Source: Streptomyces flavidovirens DSM 40150 | Lineage (GTDB): Bacteria; Actinomycetota; Actinomycetes; Streptomycetales; Streptomycetaceae | Length of the DNA stretch: 64,000 nucleotides | NCBI RefSeq assembly: GCF_000429085.1 | Contig: NZ_AUBE01000011.1 | Coordinates: 62,001 to 126,000 of the forward strand | Direction of reading: 5' to 3' | Shown: positions 8,008 to 16,646 of the stretch, one piece after another | How the letters are laid out: every line of letters begins with the position of its first letter | Numbering within the stretch: the stretch's first letter is position 1 | Notes under the pieces: generated by a model | Seen by the model: only the letters and a program-made list of their open reading frames with translations | Databases searched by the model: none | Told to the model about the DNA's origin: nothing | Program-made: the position numbers and the translations under genes

Positions 8008-8199
8008 ATGCCGGACATCATGTGGGAAGAGCCGTTCTGCGGCGAGGGAGCCAGTTGCTTCCGTCTCGGTACCGACGCACAAGGCAACGGTTACATCGCC
8101 ATCAACGGCGAGGAGGCGCACTACCTCACCGACAGCCACGAGGCGCTGCGCACCATGATCCGCGACATCAAGGCCGGCAAGGCGGACCACCTCTTGTAG
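8008..8199 (+). CDS. DUF397 protein, partner of the XRE regulator
   Basis: This 63-residue protein follows the DUF397 pattern: a short start, then CFRLGTDAQGNGYIAINGEE, then a helix SHEALRTMIRDIKAG. The N-terminal W...SS..G..CVEVA signature is degenerate here (WEEPFCGEGASCFRLG). The start is set by a GAGGAGG SD. In related pairs the DUF397 protein binds the XRE-DUF5753 regulator and modulates it, like an antitoxin/regulator partner; that role is inferred. Confidence 0.85.
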   Translation: MPDIMWEEPFCGEGASCFRLGTDAQGNGYIAINGEEAHYLTDSHEALRTMIRDIKAGKADHLL

Positions 8200-8318
8200 T
8201 CATCGGCGGACCCGGTCGGCGTCGGCAACCAATTCGCCGACGCTGGCCGGGCTCAGCGAGCCATCCTCCCGCCAGGCTTCCCCGCTCGCTTCTCTCATGT
8301 GCCAGCTCATGTGCCAGC

Positions 8319-8975
8319 TCAGCTCTCAGTGCCCGACTCGGACACTTCGCCGCGCGGGAACGAGACCTCTACACGCCTGTTCTTCTTGCGGCCTTCCTCC
8401 GAGTCGTTATCGGCGATCGGATAGTCCTCGCTGTACCCGCGAATCTCGAACGTGACGGTGGAGTCAAGGGACTTGTTCAGTTCCTGCTGCACCGCGTCCG
8501 CTCGCTTCTTGGACAACACCTTGCCGTGCTCGTACGAGCCGAGGTCGTCCGTGAATCCGAAGACCCGGATCTTGGTCGCCTTCTGGGCGAGGATCTCGTC
8601 GGCAATGGCCTTGATACGGGACGCGGCCTCCGCGTTGAGCTTGGCACTGTCCTTGCCAAACAGCACCTCTGCCTGAAGCGCGAACTTCACGTCGGAGTTC
8701 GTGTCCTCGCGCCGCTCCTCGCCGCCGAGGTCTTCGACGACGGACTTGATGTCGATGACGCGGGCGGGGGCGAGGGTGGCCCCGTCGCCCAGTTTGAGGC
8801 CTGGTGAGTTGGAGTCGACTTCGGGGGGCGGCGATGACGTGGTGCTGCCGGGGGGTGCGCTGGGTTCGGGGTCGGCATGGGCGCTCGTCACGGACAGGCC
8901 CGTGAACAGCACCGCTGTGGCAAGAGTGGCTGCGGCGAGGTGCGCTGGGCGACTTCGGGAGAGGGTGAAGGACAT
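8319..8975 (-). CDS. Secreted OmpA-family protein at the distal end of the pilus locus
   Basis: This 218-residue protein has a Sec signal peptide (hydrophobic core AATLATAVLFTGLSVTSA, cleavage near ADP) and a Pro/Ser-rich linker. An OmpA C-terminal domain lies at about residues 100-207: VLFGKDSAKLN, then IRVFGFTDDLGS with the ligand Asp143, then the GKVLSKKRADAVQQEL helix, ending NRRVEVSF with Arg. These are the peptidoglycan-binding residues of the family. In a monoderm it likely anchors to cell-wall peptidoglycan. The ATG at 8975 is 4 bases past the lipoprotein stop; an in-frame ATG at 8990 is also possible. Confidence 0.88.
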   Translation of the reverse strand: MSFTLSRSRPAHLAAATLATAVLFTGLSVTSAHADPEPSAPPGSTTSSPPPEVDSNSPGLKLGDGATLAPARVIDIKSVVEDLGGEERREDTNSDVKFALQAEVLFGKDSAKLNAEAASRIKAIADEILAQKATKIRVFGFTDDLGSYEHGKVLSKKRADAVQQELNKSLDSTVTFEIRGYSEDYPIADNDSEEGRKKNRRVEVSFPRGEVSESGTES

Positions 8976-8979
8976 GGGG

Positions 8980-9585
8980 TCACTCGCCATCGGAGATCTC
9001 GATGGTCGCCACGGGCATGTCAGCGATTTGGAAGTCAACCTTGACGGTTTCCGCCGGGGGGGCAGGGAACTGGGCGTACCACGTCTTCTCCTCGTTCTCC
9101 TTGAAGCCGCCGGAGAACTGAGTGCACAAGCAGCGCCCATCGGTGTCGCGAAGAATGAGGTACTTCTTCTTCCCAACCTGGTCCACCAAGGAAGCGCCAG
9201 CCATGGAAGCAGCGTTGCCGGAGAGCTCCTTTTCGTTTCCCCTCCAAGAAGTGGGGTTCCAGAACTTCCCACTACCGTTCTTCATTTTGCCGGAGATCGT
9301 GAGGAAGCCTCCCTCGTCCCGCACCGCTGAGTTGACAATGAGAGTGGTGTTGTTTCCGCCACCAGTCACCTCAGCCAAGACAGTCTCTTCAACCGGGCCC
9401 GGTGACTCCTCGTCCCTGGGCTTCTCCTTTCCCTTCCCGCCGGAGTCAGCGGGCGTCGAAGACGAGCCCGCATTGGGCTTGTCGCCCTCGTCCCCGCCGC
9501 AACCGGCCACCGTGAGGACCAAGCCAGTCGTGATCGCCACCGCGGTCAGTGCCCTTCGGGCCTTCATGGCGTGCCGCATGCTCAT
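8980..9585 (-). CDS. Lipoprotein of the pilus locus
   Basis: This 201-residue protein has a lipoprotein signal: a basic N-terminus (MKARRA), a hydrophobic stretch, and lipobox VAGC with Cys29. A charged, low-complexity linker follows (DSGGKGKEKPRDEE). The mature domain (residues about 70-200) is beta-rich, with Cys residues in CLC that could bind metal or form a disulfide. No family was recognised. It sits between the TadG-like gene and the OmpA-family gene on the same strand, so the two envelope proteins probably work together to fix the pilus machine to membrane and wall. Confidence 0.8.
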   Translation of the reverse strand: MSMRHAMKARRALTAVAITTGLVLTVAGCGGDEGDKPNAGSSSTPADSGGKGKEKPRDEESPGPVEETVLAEVTGGGNNTTLIVNSAVRDEGGFLTISGKMKNGSGKFWNPTSWRGNEKELSGNAASMAGASLVDQVGKKKYLILRDTDGRCLCTQFSGGFKENEEKTWYAQFPAPPAETVKVDFQIADMPVATIEISDGE

Positions 9586-9617
9586 CGCTTACTCTTCCTT
9601 TTCTTTACGTTCGCTCG

Positions 9618-10184
9618 TCACTCGGCCAGATGAACGGAGAACAGGTCCTTCGGGTACGGCAAGTCAGCTTCGACGAAGTCTTTAGGGTCGATTTCCCAGA
9701 GCCCGCTACCCTCGCAGTCAATCTCGATCAGCTTCGCCGGGTCGCTGCCGCCCACCATCTCGCATCGGGGCTCGATCACAGCAGTGGCGTCGGCCTTGGC
9801 GCGTGTGTTCTCCGTATCCGGGATGACAGAGTCACCCACCGTGAAGCGGGTCTCGATCCTGGCCGTAAATGCGGGGTAACCGTTGACCTCGGTGAGTTCG
9901 ACCGGACCATCAAGGTTCGAGTCGTTTTCACCAGCGAGCTGCGCCGCAGCAGCCTCATATCCGCCGCCGAAGTCCCCCTCGGCCATCAACCACCTCGGCC
10001 ATGCAACGGGATCACCCAGGTGCTCGAAGAAACCGTCGGTCAGCTCGTCCCGTGCATCCTGAGCCGCAGCGAGTGCTGCCGCGTCAGCGGCCGACTGGCC
10101 GGCATTGCGGGCAACAGCCGCCTGAGCGAAGGCAAAGTACGCGAACGCAAGAAAGAGCAGACCCCCCACCACCACGACGTACAT
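9618..10184 (-). CDS. TadG-like pilus assembly protein
   Basis: At least 188 residues. An N-terminal hydrophobic helix (MYVVVVGGLLFLAFAYFAFAQ) is followed by AVARNAGQSAADAAALAAAQDA, typical of TadG/TadE-like pseudopilins. The first ATG falls within the helix leader. In the same frame just upstream lies RFRQDRGQTLP, which looks like the prepilin-peptidase leader with its glycine cleavage site. No ATG, GTG or TTG precedes that leader in frame, but a CTG overlaps the pilin stop at 10229-10227. The true start may therefore be the CTG. The pilin gene lies immediately upstream. Confidence 0.8.
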   Translation of the reverse strand: MYVVVVGGLLFLAFAYFAFAQAAVARNAGQSAADAAALAAAQDARDELTDGFFEHLGDPVAWPRWLMAEGDFGGGYEAAAAQLAGENDSNLDGPVELTEVNGYPAFTARIETRFTVGDSVIPDTENTRAKADATAVIEPRCEMVGGSDPAKLIEIDCEGSGLWEIDPKDFVEADLPYPKDLFSVHLAE

Positions 10185-10225
10185 GGGGAGGGTCTGCCCT
10201 CGGTCCTGCCGAAACCTGCCAGACG

Positions 10226-10462
10226 TCAGCCGCCGGTGATGTCGTCCACGGCATCGCCGATAGCCGTCGAAATTGTCTCGTCCAAGTTCAGCTCCCGAAC
10301 CGCCACCACGATCAGCGCGATCACAACCACCAAACCCGCGTACTCCACGACACTCGCGCCCTCGTCCGCCCGCTTCTGCATGCGGGACACGACCGTGTTC
10401 CGCCAGTTCGTGATCGCGAGCTGGGTCTTCGTGGCGGTCTTGAGCGCGATGTCCTTCGACAT
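10226..10462 (-). CDS. Flp/Fap-type pilin prepilin
   Basis: This 78-residue protein is the predicted major pilin of the Tad system. A 35-residue basic leader ends in Gly35, followed by ASVVEY: Glu at +5 and Tyr at +6 as in the Flp motif G/xxxxEY. A long hydrophobic helix follows (AGLVVVIALIVVAV). A strong GGAGGGG SD precedes the ATG. A cluster of GGGCCC palindromes lies upstream. The prepilin peptidase (TadV) that would cleave it is not in this window. Confidence 0.93.
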   Translation of the reverse strand: MSKDIALKTATKTQLAITNWRNTVVSRMQKRADEGASVVEYAGLVVVIALIVVAVRELNLDETISTAIGDAVDDITGG

Positions 10463-10538
10463 GGGGTACCCCTCCGAGTTGGGCCGACGTGTGTGTCTCG
10501 ACACGAGCAACGTACGTCGGAACAGGGGTCCCGCCAGA

Positions 10539-10582
10539 GGGCCCGTGGGCCCAACTCTGGGCCCAATAGCCGGATTGGGCCC
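10539..10582. promoter_or_regulatory. Cluster of four GGGCCC palindromes upstream of the pilin gene
   Basis: GGGCCC occurs at 10539-10544, 10547-10552, 10559-10564 and 10577-10582. The second and third are each embedded in TGGGCCCAA, and the fourth in TTGGGCCCG. The stretch lies between the response-regulator gene and the pilin gene, both on the minus strand. It could be a multi-site operator for the locus regulator or, read as RNA, a set of short hairpins acting as a terminator or processing site that lets pilin mRNA accumulate separately. Confidence 0.5.
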
Positions 10583-10605
10583 GGCACAGCACTGCACTCG
10601 TCCGC

Positions 10606-11688
10606 TCAGCCATGACTGGTCGTCCCCCTCGCCGATCCCAGCCACAACGCGATCGCCTCGCTCCTGCTCGCGCTGTGAAGTTTCGCGAAGATGCGGTTGA
10701 TGTGGTTTTTGACGGTCTTCTCACTGATGAAACAGGTGGCGGCGATCTGCTGGTTGCTCATCCCTGACGCGATCAGGTCCATGACCTCCACCTCCCTCGC
10801 ACTCAGCCCGAAGTCCTGCGTACTGCGCCCCCGCCGACCCGGTGGCCGACCAGTTGAATACTGTGCCATGTCCGATTGCATCTGCGAAGAGTTTTCGCTC
10901 AGTCGTCCCGAATCCAAGACATCTGGCCCGCTATTGGGCTCCCGCGAAGCGTGTGCACTCGCATCGCCCGCCCCCGCGTGGCCAGGAATCCGACTCGCGC
11001 CCGTGTACGGCGCACCCGTGGCGTACACCGTGCCGAGCCCCTCCGGAAGCTCCGTCCCCGCCCCGGCCGGGGCAGCGCCGCCACCACCGCGCATATGGGC
11101 CAGCAGCGCGTCCTGCGCCGACGCCGTGAAGTGGGCGCGGCCCTCCTTGATGTCCCGTACCGCGCCGACCAGTTGCTCTGCCGTGAACTCGCCGTGCACC
11201 AGGTAGCCGCCCGCGCCGAGCCGCAACGCCTCGCGCACGATCTCGCTCTCGCGGCTGTACGTCAGCATCATCACCGGCGCCACCTGGACCAGGTACGGCA
11301 GCGCGGAGATGCCGTCGACGCCCGGCATCCGGACGTCCAGCAGCACGACATCCGGGCGGTAGTGCTGAGCCGCGGCCAGTGCCTGGCGGCCGTCGGCCGC
11401 CTCGGCGACGATCTCCACGTCGTCGCGGCCCCCGAGCAGGACGGTGAGGCCTGCCCGTACGACCGGATTGTCGTCGGCGATGAGGACGCGCAGGAGGGAC
11501 GGCGGACCGAAGGGTTCCAGGGGGAGGGAAGGGTCGGGGAATGCCGCCGCCGGCGGGGGAACGCGGATCCCGGCGGGGGTGTGTTCCGAGCGGGGTTCGA
11601 CCGTGTGCGACGACGTGTGCTGGGACACGTGGGACGGCGACGACACGGACTGACGGGGCCCGGAGCTGTACGAGCTTTCGTCCGGCAT
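10606..11688 (-). CDS. LuxR/NarL-type response regulator of the pilus locus
   Basis: This 360-residue protein has an unusual 65-residue disordered N-terminus (Ser/His/Pro-rich). The receiver domain follows at about 66-190: RVLIADDNPVVRAG acidic pocket, phospho-acceptor Asp118 in LLDVRMPG, and MLTYSRESE in the switch region. A long Gly/Ala/Ser-rich linker leads to a LuxR helix-turn-helix at about 294-350 (LSAREVEVMDLIASGMSNQQIA, ISEKTVKNHINRIFAKL). It is preceded by its cognate kinase gene and sits just ahead of the pilin gene, which is its likely target. Confidence 0.92.
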   Translation of the reverse strand: MPDESSYSSGPRQSVSSPSHVSQHTSSHTVEPRSEHTPAGIRVPPPAAAFPDPSLPLEPFGPPSLLRVLIADDNPVVRAGLTVLLGGRDDVEIVAEAADGRQALAAAQHYRPDVVLLDVRMPGVDGISALPYLVQVAPVMMLTYSRESEIVREALRLGAGGYLVHGEFTAEQLVGAVRDIKEGRAHFTASAQDALLAHMRGGGGAAPAGAGTELPEGLGTVYATGAPYTGASRIPGHAGAGDASAHASREPNSGPDVLDSGRLSENSSQMQSDMAQYSTGRPPGRRGRSTQDFGLSAREVEVMDLIASGMSNQQIAATCFISEKTVKNHINRIFAKLHSASRSEAIALWLGSARGTTSHG

Positions 11689-11776
11689 GGTGCGGCCTCC
11701 TCTCGGGAGAGTGAGTGGGGACGGAGTGACGGGGGACGGTGACTGGGGACGGTGTGGGCGGGCGGTCGTTGGCGGC

Positions 11777-13357
11777 TCAGTTCGTCAGGCGGCGTGTCGA
11801 CGGTGGCAGCGGTGGAAGCGGTGGCAATGCCGGCAGGGGCTGTCGCGGCTGAGAGCCTGTCGCGCCCGCCGGTACCAGCGCCGCCGTCGGGAGTTCCAGG
11901 CGTACTTCAGTGCCTCCCGCGCTGCGGCCCCGGCCGATGCGGATACGAGCACCGATACCGGCCGCCCGCTCGACCATCCCCACCAGCCCGAAGTGGCCGG
12001 CCTTGCGCAGGTCGTCGAGGCTGATGCCGGCGGGCAGGCCCCGGCCGTCGTCGAGCACGCTGATGCGCAGTACGCCGTCCACCAGGCCGCACTCCACCGT
12101 CACGCGGGAGGCGTGGGCGTGGCGGTGGCTGTTCTCCATGGCCTCCGTGGCGATCGTCAGGAGGTGGCGCGCGATCGCATGGGGAACGGTCACCGGCACG
12201 GGAGAGGGGGCGGGAGACAAGGCCGGGGACGGCGACCCACCCAGCGGCGACAGCGGCGTCCCGCCCGCCACCCGAAACGCCGTCGCGATCCCCGTCCGGT
12301 GGCCGAAGTCCGCCAGCCGCGCCGCGAGTTCGTCCGCGACCAGCACTCCGCCGGTGTCGTAGTCCGCCTGTCGGCGCAGGTCGGACAGGATCTCGCGGGA
12401 CTCCGCCGCCGCCCGCCGCGCCGAGCGCGCGACCATGCCCGCCTGGTGCTTGACGGTCAGCGGGTCCATCCGGTCGGCGGACTGCGCCAGCCCCTCCGCC
12501 GCCATCGCGACGCCGTGCAGGGTCTTGGCGACCGAATCATGCATCTCCCTGGCCAGGCGTGCCCGCTCACCCTCCACCGCGTCCGTGACCGCGAGCCTGG
12601 CATTGGCCTCGGAAAGCGCCTGCGTGGCCGCCCCGAAGCGGAACATCAGGTTCCGCAATGTCACGCCGATGATTCCGGCCGCCACGCAGAAACCGCTTAT
12701 CAGCAGCGTGCTGGCCGGGCTCGCCATCCGCTGCGCCCACGCCGTGTAGGCCGCCGCCAGCAGCAGGATCTGGATCGCGGTGAAGATGCCAGCGCCCCGC
12801 CAGCCGTACAGCAGGCCCGCGAGGAGCGGCGTACAGACGGTGGCGTAGCCGAGGGCCGAGTCCGGTGAGGCCGTCAGCAGCAGGACGGAACCGAAGAGCA
12901 CGTCGACGCCCATCAGCGTGCGGTACTTGATGAGCAGCGGGCCGAACACCTCCCAGTCCCGCAGCATCGCGTACGAGCCCACGAAGCTGAACACCACGGC
13001 ACCGCCGACCAGCCAGCCCCCGACCTGCCCCTCGGCCCTGGCGAGCGCGAAGGGTGCCCCGAGCGCGATCATGGCGAGGCGGAAGCCGAAGACCTGGCGG
13101 CACAGCGCCTGGAGGGCGTTGATCTGGATCGGGATGCTCGGTGCCGGTACGTCGTCGGCCAGGGCGGACGCGGGGGGCATGTCCGGGGCGGCCACACCGC
13201 CTTGCAGCGCCGGCCCGCCACTGTGCGAAGACCGGGGGCGGGAGCGGAACCCATGCCGCAGCCCATCCCCCGGCCCGCGCCCCAGCCCGCGCCGCAGCCC
13301 ATGCCCCAGCGCCTGCCCGAGCCCCTGACCGAGCCGGATCGTCGGAAGCGACACCAT
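11777..13357 (-). CDS. Sensor histidine kinase (HisKA_3) of the pilus locus
   Basis: About 526 residues. The N-terminal 70 are Gly/Arg- and Pro-rich. Several membrane helices span about 95-235 (FRLAMIALGAPFALA, VGGAVVFSFVGSYAML, VDVLFGSVLLLTA, IFTAIQILLLAAAYTA, LLISGFCVAAGIIGV). The HisKA_3 dimerisation helix RARLAREMHDSVAKTLHGVAM carries phospho-acceptor His273, followed by an HATPase domain with N-box EAMENSHRHA and G1 DDGRGLPAG. The C-terminus is a Pro/Leu repeat (PALPPLPPLPP). The start at 13357 lies 5 bases past the TadC stop. Confidence 0.92.
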   Translation of the reverse strand: MVSLPTIRLGQGLGQALGHGLRRGLGRGPGDGLRHGFRSRPRSSHSGGPALQGGVAAPDMPPASALADDVPAPSIPIQINALQALCRQVFGFRLAMIALGAPFALARAEGQVGGWLVGGAVVFSFVGSYAMLRDWEVFGPLLIKYRTLMGVDVLFGSVLLLTASPDSALGYATVCTPLLAGLLYGWRGAGIFTAIQILLLAAAYTAWAQRMASPASTLLISGFCVAAGIIGVTLRNLMFRFGAATQALSEANARLAVTDAVEGERARLAREMHDSVAKTLHGVAMAAEGLAQSADRMDPLTVKHQAGMVARSARRAAAESREILSDLRRQADYDTGGVLVADELAARLADFGHRTGIATAFRVAGGTPLSPLGGSPSPALSPAPSPVPVTVPHAIARHLLTIATEAMENSHRHAHASRVTVECGLVDGVLRISVLDDGRGLPAGISLDDLRKAGHFGLVGMVERAAGIGARIRIGRGRSAGGTEVRLELPTAALVPAGATGSQPRQPLPALPPLPPLPPSTRRLTN

Positions 13358-13362
13358 GGCCG

Positions 13363-14250
13363 TCAGCCGCCGAAGACCGAGCCGAAGTCGGTCTCCGACC
13401 CCAGGAACATGTTGGCCACGATGAGAAGCAGCGTGGCCGGGACCATGAACGCGAGCGTGACCACCGTCGTCTTGGGGATGGCCTTGGCGGCGCGCCGCCG
13501 GGAGTTCTGGGCATCGGTGCGGCGCATGTCGTTGGCGATCTGGATCAGGGTGTCGGCGATCGGAGCGCCGAGTTCCTCGCCCTGCTGGAGCGCCGTCACG
13601 AACTGGGAGACCTGTTCGGACTCGTTGCGCCGGCGCAGTTCGTCGAAGGCCTGGCGCCGGCTCACGCCCATGTCCATCTGGCGCAGGGTGATGCGTACCT
13701 CGTCGGCCCATGGGCCTTCGTACTTCTCCGAGACGCGGTCCAGGGCCTGCCGGAAGCCGAGGCCCGCGCTGACGACGACGGCGAGTACGTCGAGGAAGTC
13801 GGGCAGGGTCCGCTCGATGACGTCCTTGCGTTCACGGATGGCCTGCCAGATGGTGACGTCGGCCGCGAACCACCCGTAGGCGATGCAGAAGACGCCGAAG
13901 AGCGGCAGGTCCTTCATCAGAAGTACGAGCGCCGAGAAGCCGCCGAACAGGCCGTACACGGCGCGGCGCGCGGCGTACCGGTCGACGGTGAGGCCGCCGG
14001 GGTTGCCCGCCATGTCGATCTTGCGGCGCTTCTTGTCGACGAGCCTCGGCCCCATGATGCGAAGGACGGTCGGGGCGAAGCGCATGCCGAGGCGGTCGAC
14101 CGCCGATTCCGTCCCCGAGACGCGCGAGGCGCCGATCTCCAGGGCGACGGCCAGGTCGCCGGGGATCTTGGCCTCGGCGCGGTACATCCTGATGCCCTGG
14201 AACACGCCCGCGACGCTCAGAGCGACCACCAGCGCGAGAAGCAGTCCCAT
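13363..14250 (-). CDS. tadC: TadC-like type II secretion system F-domain protein
   Basis: This 295-residue inner-membrane platform protein has a hydrophobic N-terminus (LLLALVVALSVAGVF), a central helix pair (YGLFGGFSALVLLMKDLPLFGVFCIAYGWF) and a T2SSF domain (LPDFLDVLAVVVSAGLGFRQALDRV through TALQQGEELGAPIADTLIQIANDMR). A last membrane helix follows (KTTVVTLAFMVPATLLLIVAN). The ATG at 14250 is chosen because AGGAGG stands 8 bases before it; an upstream GTG would overlap the SD itself. TadB lies directly upstream, as usual in Tad loci. Confidence 0.92.
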   Translation of the reverse strand: MGLLLALVVALSVAGVFQGIRMYRAEAKIPGDLAVALEIGASRVSGTESAVDRLGMRFAPTVLRIMGPRLVDKKRRKIDMAGNPGGLTVDRYAARRAVYGLFGGFSALVLLMKDLPLFGVFCIAYGWFAADVTIWQAIRERKDVIERTLPDFLDVLAVVVSAGLGFRQALDRVSEKYEGPWADEVRITLRQMDMGVSRRQAFDELRRRNESEQVSQFVTALQQGEELGAPIADTLIQIANDMRRTDAQNSRRRAAKAIPKTTVVTLAFMVPATLLLIVANMFLGSETDFGSVFGG

Positions 14251-14308
14251 GCCGGACACCTCCTGTTTCAGCTCGTACGGGCGATTCGGGTTTCAGGGGC
14301 GGGCGGGC

Positions 14309-15244
14309 TCAGACGTCGATCTTGCCCAGGCGGCGCATCGCTATGAAGCCGAGCGCGTAGAGACCTATGGCCACGATCACGACGATCTGGCCGACCGGGG
14401 TGCCCGTCATCCGTGCCATGGAGCCCGGAGTGACGGAGTTCAGCATGATCATCGCGCCGAGGCCGAGCAGCGGGATGGTGTACGCGGTGGCATTGACCTC
14501 GGCCAGCATGGTGCGAACCTCGCGACGCGTCTCCTTGCGCTCCTCCAGCGTCTCGGTGAGGTTGCGGAGCGATCCGACGACCGTGCCGCCGGCCCGGTTG
14601 GAGAGCACCAGGGTCGTGACCAGGACGACGAGTTCGCGCGACGGCAGGCGTTCGGCCAGCTCTCCCAGGGCGTCGTCGATGGACCGGCCGACCGCCAACT
14701 GGTTCGCCACGCCCGCCAGTTCCTCGCCCGCCGGTGCTTCCAGCTCCTCGGCCGCCATGCTCAGCGCGGTACGGAGGGCCAGTCCGGCGGCCGTCGCGTT
14801 GGCGAGTATGCGGGACAGGTCGGGAAGCTGGTTGATGAAGGCCTCGATCCGCTTCTGCCGCTGCCAGTTGAGGAACGCGCTGCCGCCCCAGACGGCGACC
14901 AGACCGGCGACGGGGCCGAAGAAGGGCGCCAGTACCGAGGCGGCGATCAGCCAGAGGGCGGCCACGCCGACGACCACGTAGACGAAGAACTCGCCCGCTG
15001 TCAGGTCGAGTCCGGTGGCCGAGAGGCGTACGTGGATCCTCTTGCCGAGAGCGGTCTTCCGCAGCCGCCGGTCGACCCCCCGGAAGCGCCGCTGCCTGCC
15101 CACGGCGTGCGGGCCCGTGATGGCCAGGCGGTCGACGATCGCGGCACGCTGGGCCTTGCCCGAGACGTACGTGTGAAGCCCGGCGACACCCAGGGCGCCG
15201 CAGAGCAGCGTGCTGCCGATCGCCAGCATTGCGGGATTGTTCAT
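14309..15244 (-). CDS. tadB: TadB-like type II secretion system F-domain protein
   Basis: This 311-residue platform protein has an N-terminal anchor (MLAIGSTLLCGALGVAGLH), a second hydrophobic hairpin near residues 85-130 and a T2SSF domain (FINQLPDLSRILANATAAGLALRTALSMAAEEL, then GNR-type AERLPSRELVVLVTTLVLSNRAGGTVVGSL). It ends with membrane helices GLGAMIMLNSVTPGS and GQIVVIVAIGLYALGFIAM. It lies 7 bases after cpaF and 58 bases before tadC, and should form the membrane platform with TadC below the pilus. Confidence 0.92.
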   Translation of the reverse strand: MNNPAMLAIGSTLLCGALGVAGLHTYVSGKAQRAAIVDRLAITGPHAVGRQRRFRGVDRRLRKTALGKRIHVRLSATGLDLTAGEFFVYVVVGVAALWLIAASVLAPFFGPVAGLVAVWGGSAFLNWQRQKRIEAFINQLPDLSRILANATAAGLALRTALSMAAEELEAPAGEELAGVANQLAVGRSIDDALGELAERLPSRELVVLVTTLVLSNRAGGTVVGSLRNLTETLEERKETRREVRTMLAEVNATAYTIPLLGLGAMIMLNSVTPGSMARMTGTPVGQIVVIVAIGLYALGFIAMRRLGKIDV

Positions 15245-15251
15245 CGCGTAC

Positions 15252-16607
15252 CTACTGGGCCTCTCGTACGTAGAGCGGATTGAGCGGGTCGAGCGGATCG
15301 TCGGGGTCCGTCACGCCGAACGCGGGCGGGATCGGCTCGTTCGCCAGGTGGAGCCGGTCCGCGATACGGCGTGGCAGCCCCAGATGTTCGAACCGGCCGT
15401 GGACGACGCGGTCCGCGCTCATCGGCTGGGCGGCGAAGCGCGAGACGGTCGCGATCTGGAACCGCTCCCGGCCGTGGGACACCAGAATCGCGATCTCGCT
15501 GATCTTGCGGGAGCCGTCCGCCATGCGCGCCAACTGGACCAGGACGTCGACGGCGCTGTTGATCTGGTCCCTGAGCGCCTCGAACGGAATCTCGACCTCC
15601 GACATCGAGCCGAGCGTCTGGAGGCGCATCAGGGCGTCCTCGGCGCTGTTGGCGTGGACGGTGGCGAGCGATCCGTCGTGGCCGGTCGACATCGCCTGGA
15701 GCATGTCGAGCGTCTCGCCGCCACGCACCTCACCGACGATGATGCGGTCGGGGCGCATGCGCAGGGAGTTGCGTACGAGATCACGGATCGTGATCTGCCC
15801 CTTGCCCTCGACGTTGGCCGGGCGGGTCTCCAGGCGGATGACGTGCGCCTGCTGGAGCTGGAGCTCGGCGGCGTCCTCGACGGTGATGATGCGCTCGTGG
15901 TCGGGGATGAGACCGGAGAGCGCGTTGAGGAGCGTGGTCTTGCCGCTGCCCGTACCGCCGGACACGATGACGTTGAAACGGGCGCGCACGAGGGCCGACA
16001 GGAGCATCAGCATCTGCTCGTCGAGCGTCCCGAGTTCGATCAGTTCCTGGAGGCGGTACGCGCGCGGGAAGCGGCGGATCGTGAGCGTCGGGCCGGTCAG
16101 GGACAGCGGCGGGATGATGACGTTGACGCGCTCGCCGGACGGGAGACGGGCGTCGACCATCGGATTCGACTCGTCTACACGGCGGTTGACGGTCGAGACG
16201 ATGCGTTCGATGGTCTGCATGAGCTGCTCGTTGGACGCGAAGCGCATGGGGAGCTGCTCGACCCGGCCGGCGCGCTCGACGAAGATCGAGTCGGGGCCGT
16301 TCACCATGATCTCGGTGATGGACGCGTCTTCGAGGAGCGGTTCCAGTACGCCGAGTCCGAGCGCCTCGTCGACGACGCGGCGGATGAGCTGGGAGCGCTC
16401 GGCGGTGGAGAGGACGGGCCCCTCGCGGCTGATGATGTGGGCGAGTACGCGCTCCAGCCGGGCCCGCCGCTCGGCGGCCGCGAGCGAGGACATCTCCGCG
16501 AGGTCGATCTCCTCAAGCAGCTTGGTGCGGTAGGTGGCGACCAGGTGGCCGTCCTCCCGCCCTCCCGCGTGCTCGTCGGGGGCGGTGATGCGTGCCCGCA
16601 GACTCAT
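15252..16607 (-). CDS. cpaF: CpaF/TadA-family pilus assembly ATPase
   Basis: This 451-residue hexameric motor ATPase has an N-terminal helical domain (residues 20-110), a VDARLPSGERVNVIIPPLSLTGPTLTIRRF strand block, and Walker A GGTGSGKT at 217-224. The Asp-box VEDAAELQLQ and Walker B region RIIVGEVRGGE are present, and the His box STGHDGSLATVHAN is intact. All motifs needed for ATP hydrolysis are seen, so it is predicted active. It would power pilin polymerisation through TadB and TadC. Its start is ATG at 16607. Confidence 0.95.
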   Translation of the reverse strand: MSLRARITAPDEHAGGREDGHLVATYRTKLLEEIDLAEMSSLAAAERRARLERVLAHIISREGPVLSTAERSQLIRRVVDEALGLGVLEPLLEDASITEIMVNGPDSIFVERAGRVEQLPMRFASNEQLMQTIERIVSTVNRRVDESNPMVDARLPSGERVNVIIPPLSLTGPTLTIRRFPRAYRLQELIELGTLDEQMLMLLSALVRARFNVIVSGGTGSGKTTLLNALSGLIPDHERIITVEDAAELQLQQAHVIRLETRPANVEGKGQITIRDLVRNSLRMRPDRIIVGEVRGGETLDMLQAMSTGHDGSLATVHANSAEDALMRLQTLGSMSEVEIPFEALRDQINSAVDVLVQLARMADGSRKISEIAILVSHGRERFQIATVSRFAAQPMSADRVVHGRFEHLGLPRRIADRLHLANEPIPPAFGVTDPDDPLDPLNPLYVREAQ

Positions 16608-16646
16608 GTGCGTGACTCCTTGTTGGTGCGGATCGCTGGTGCGGAC

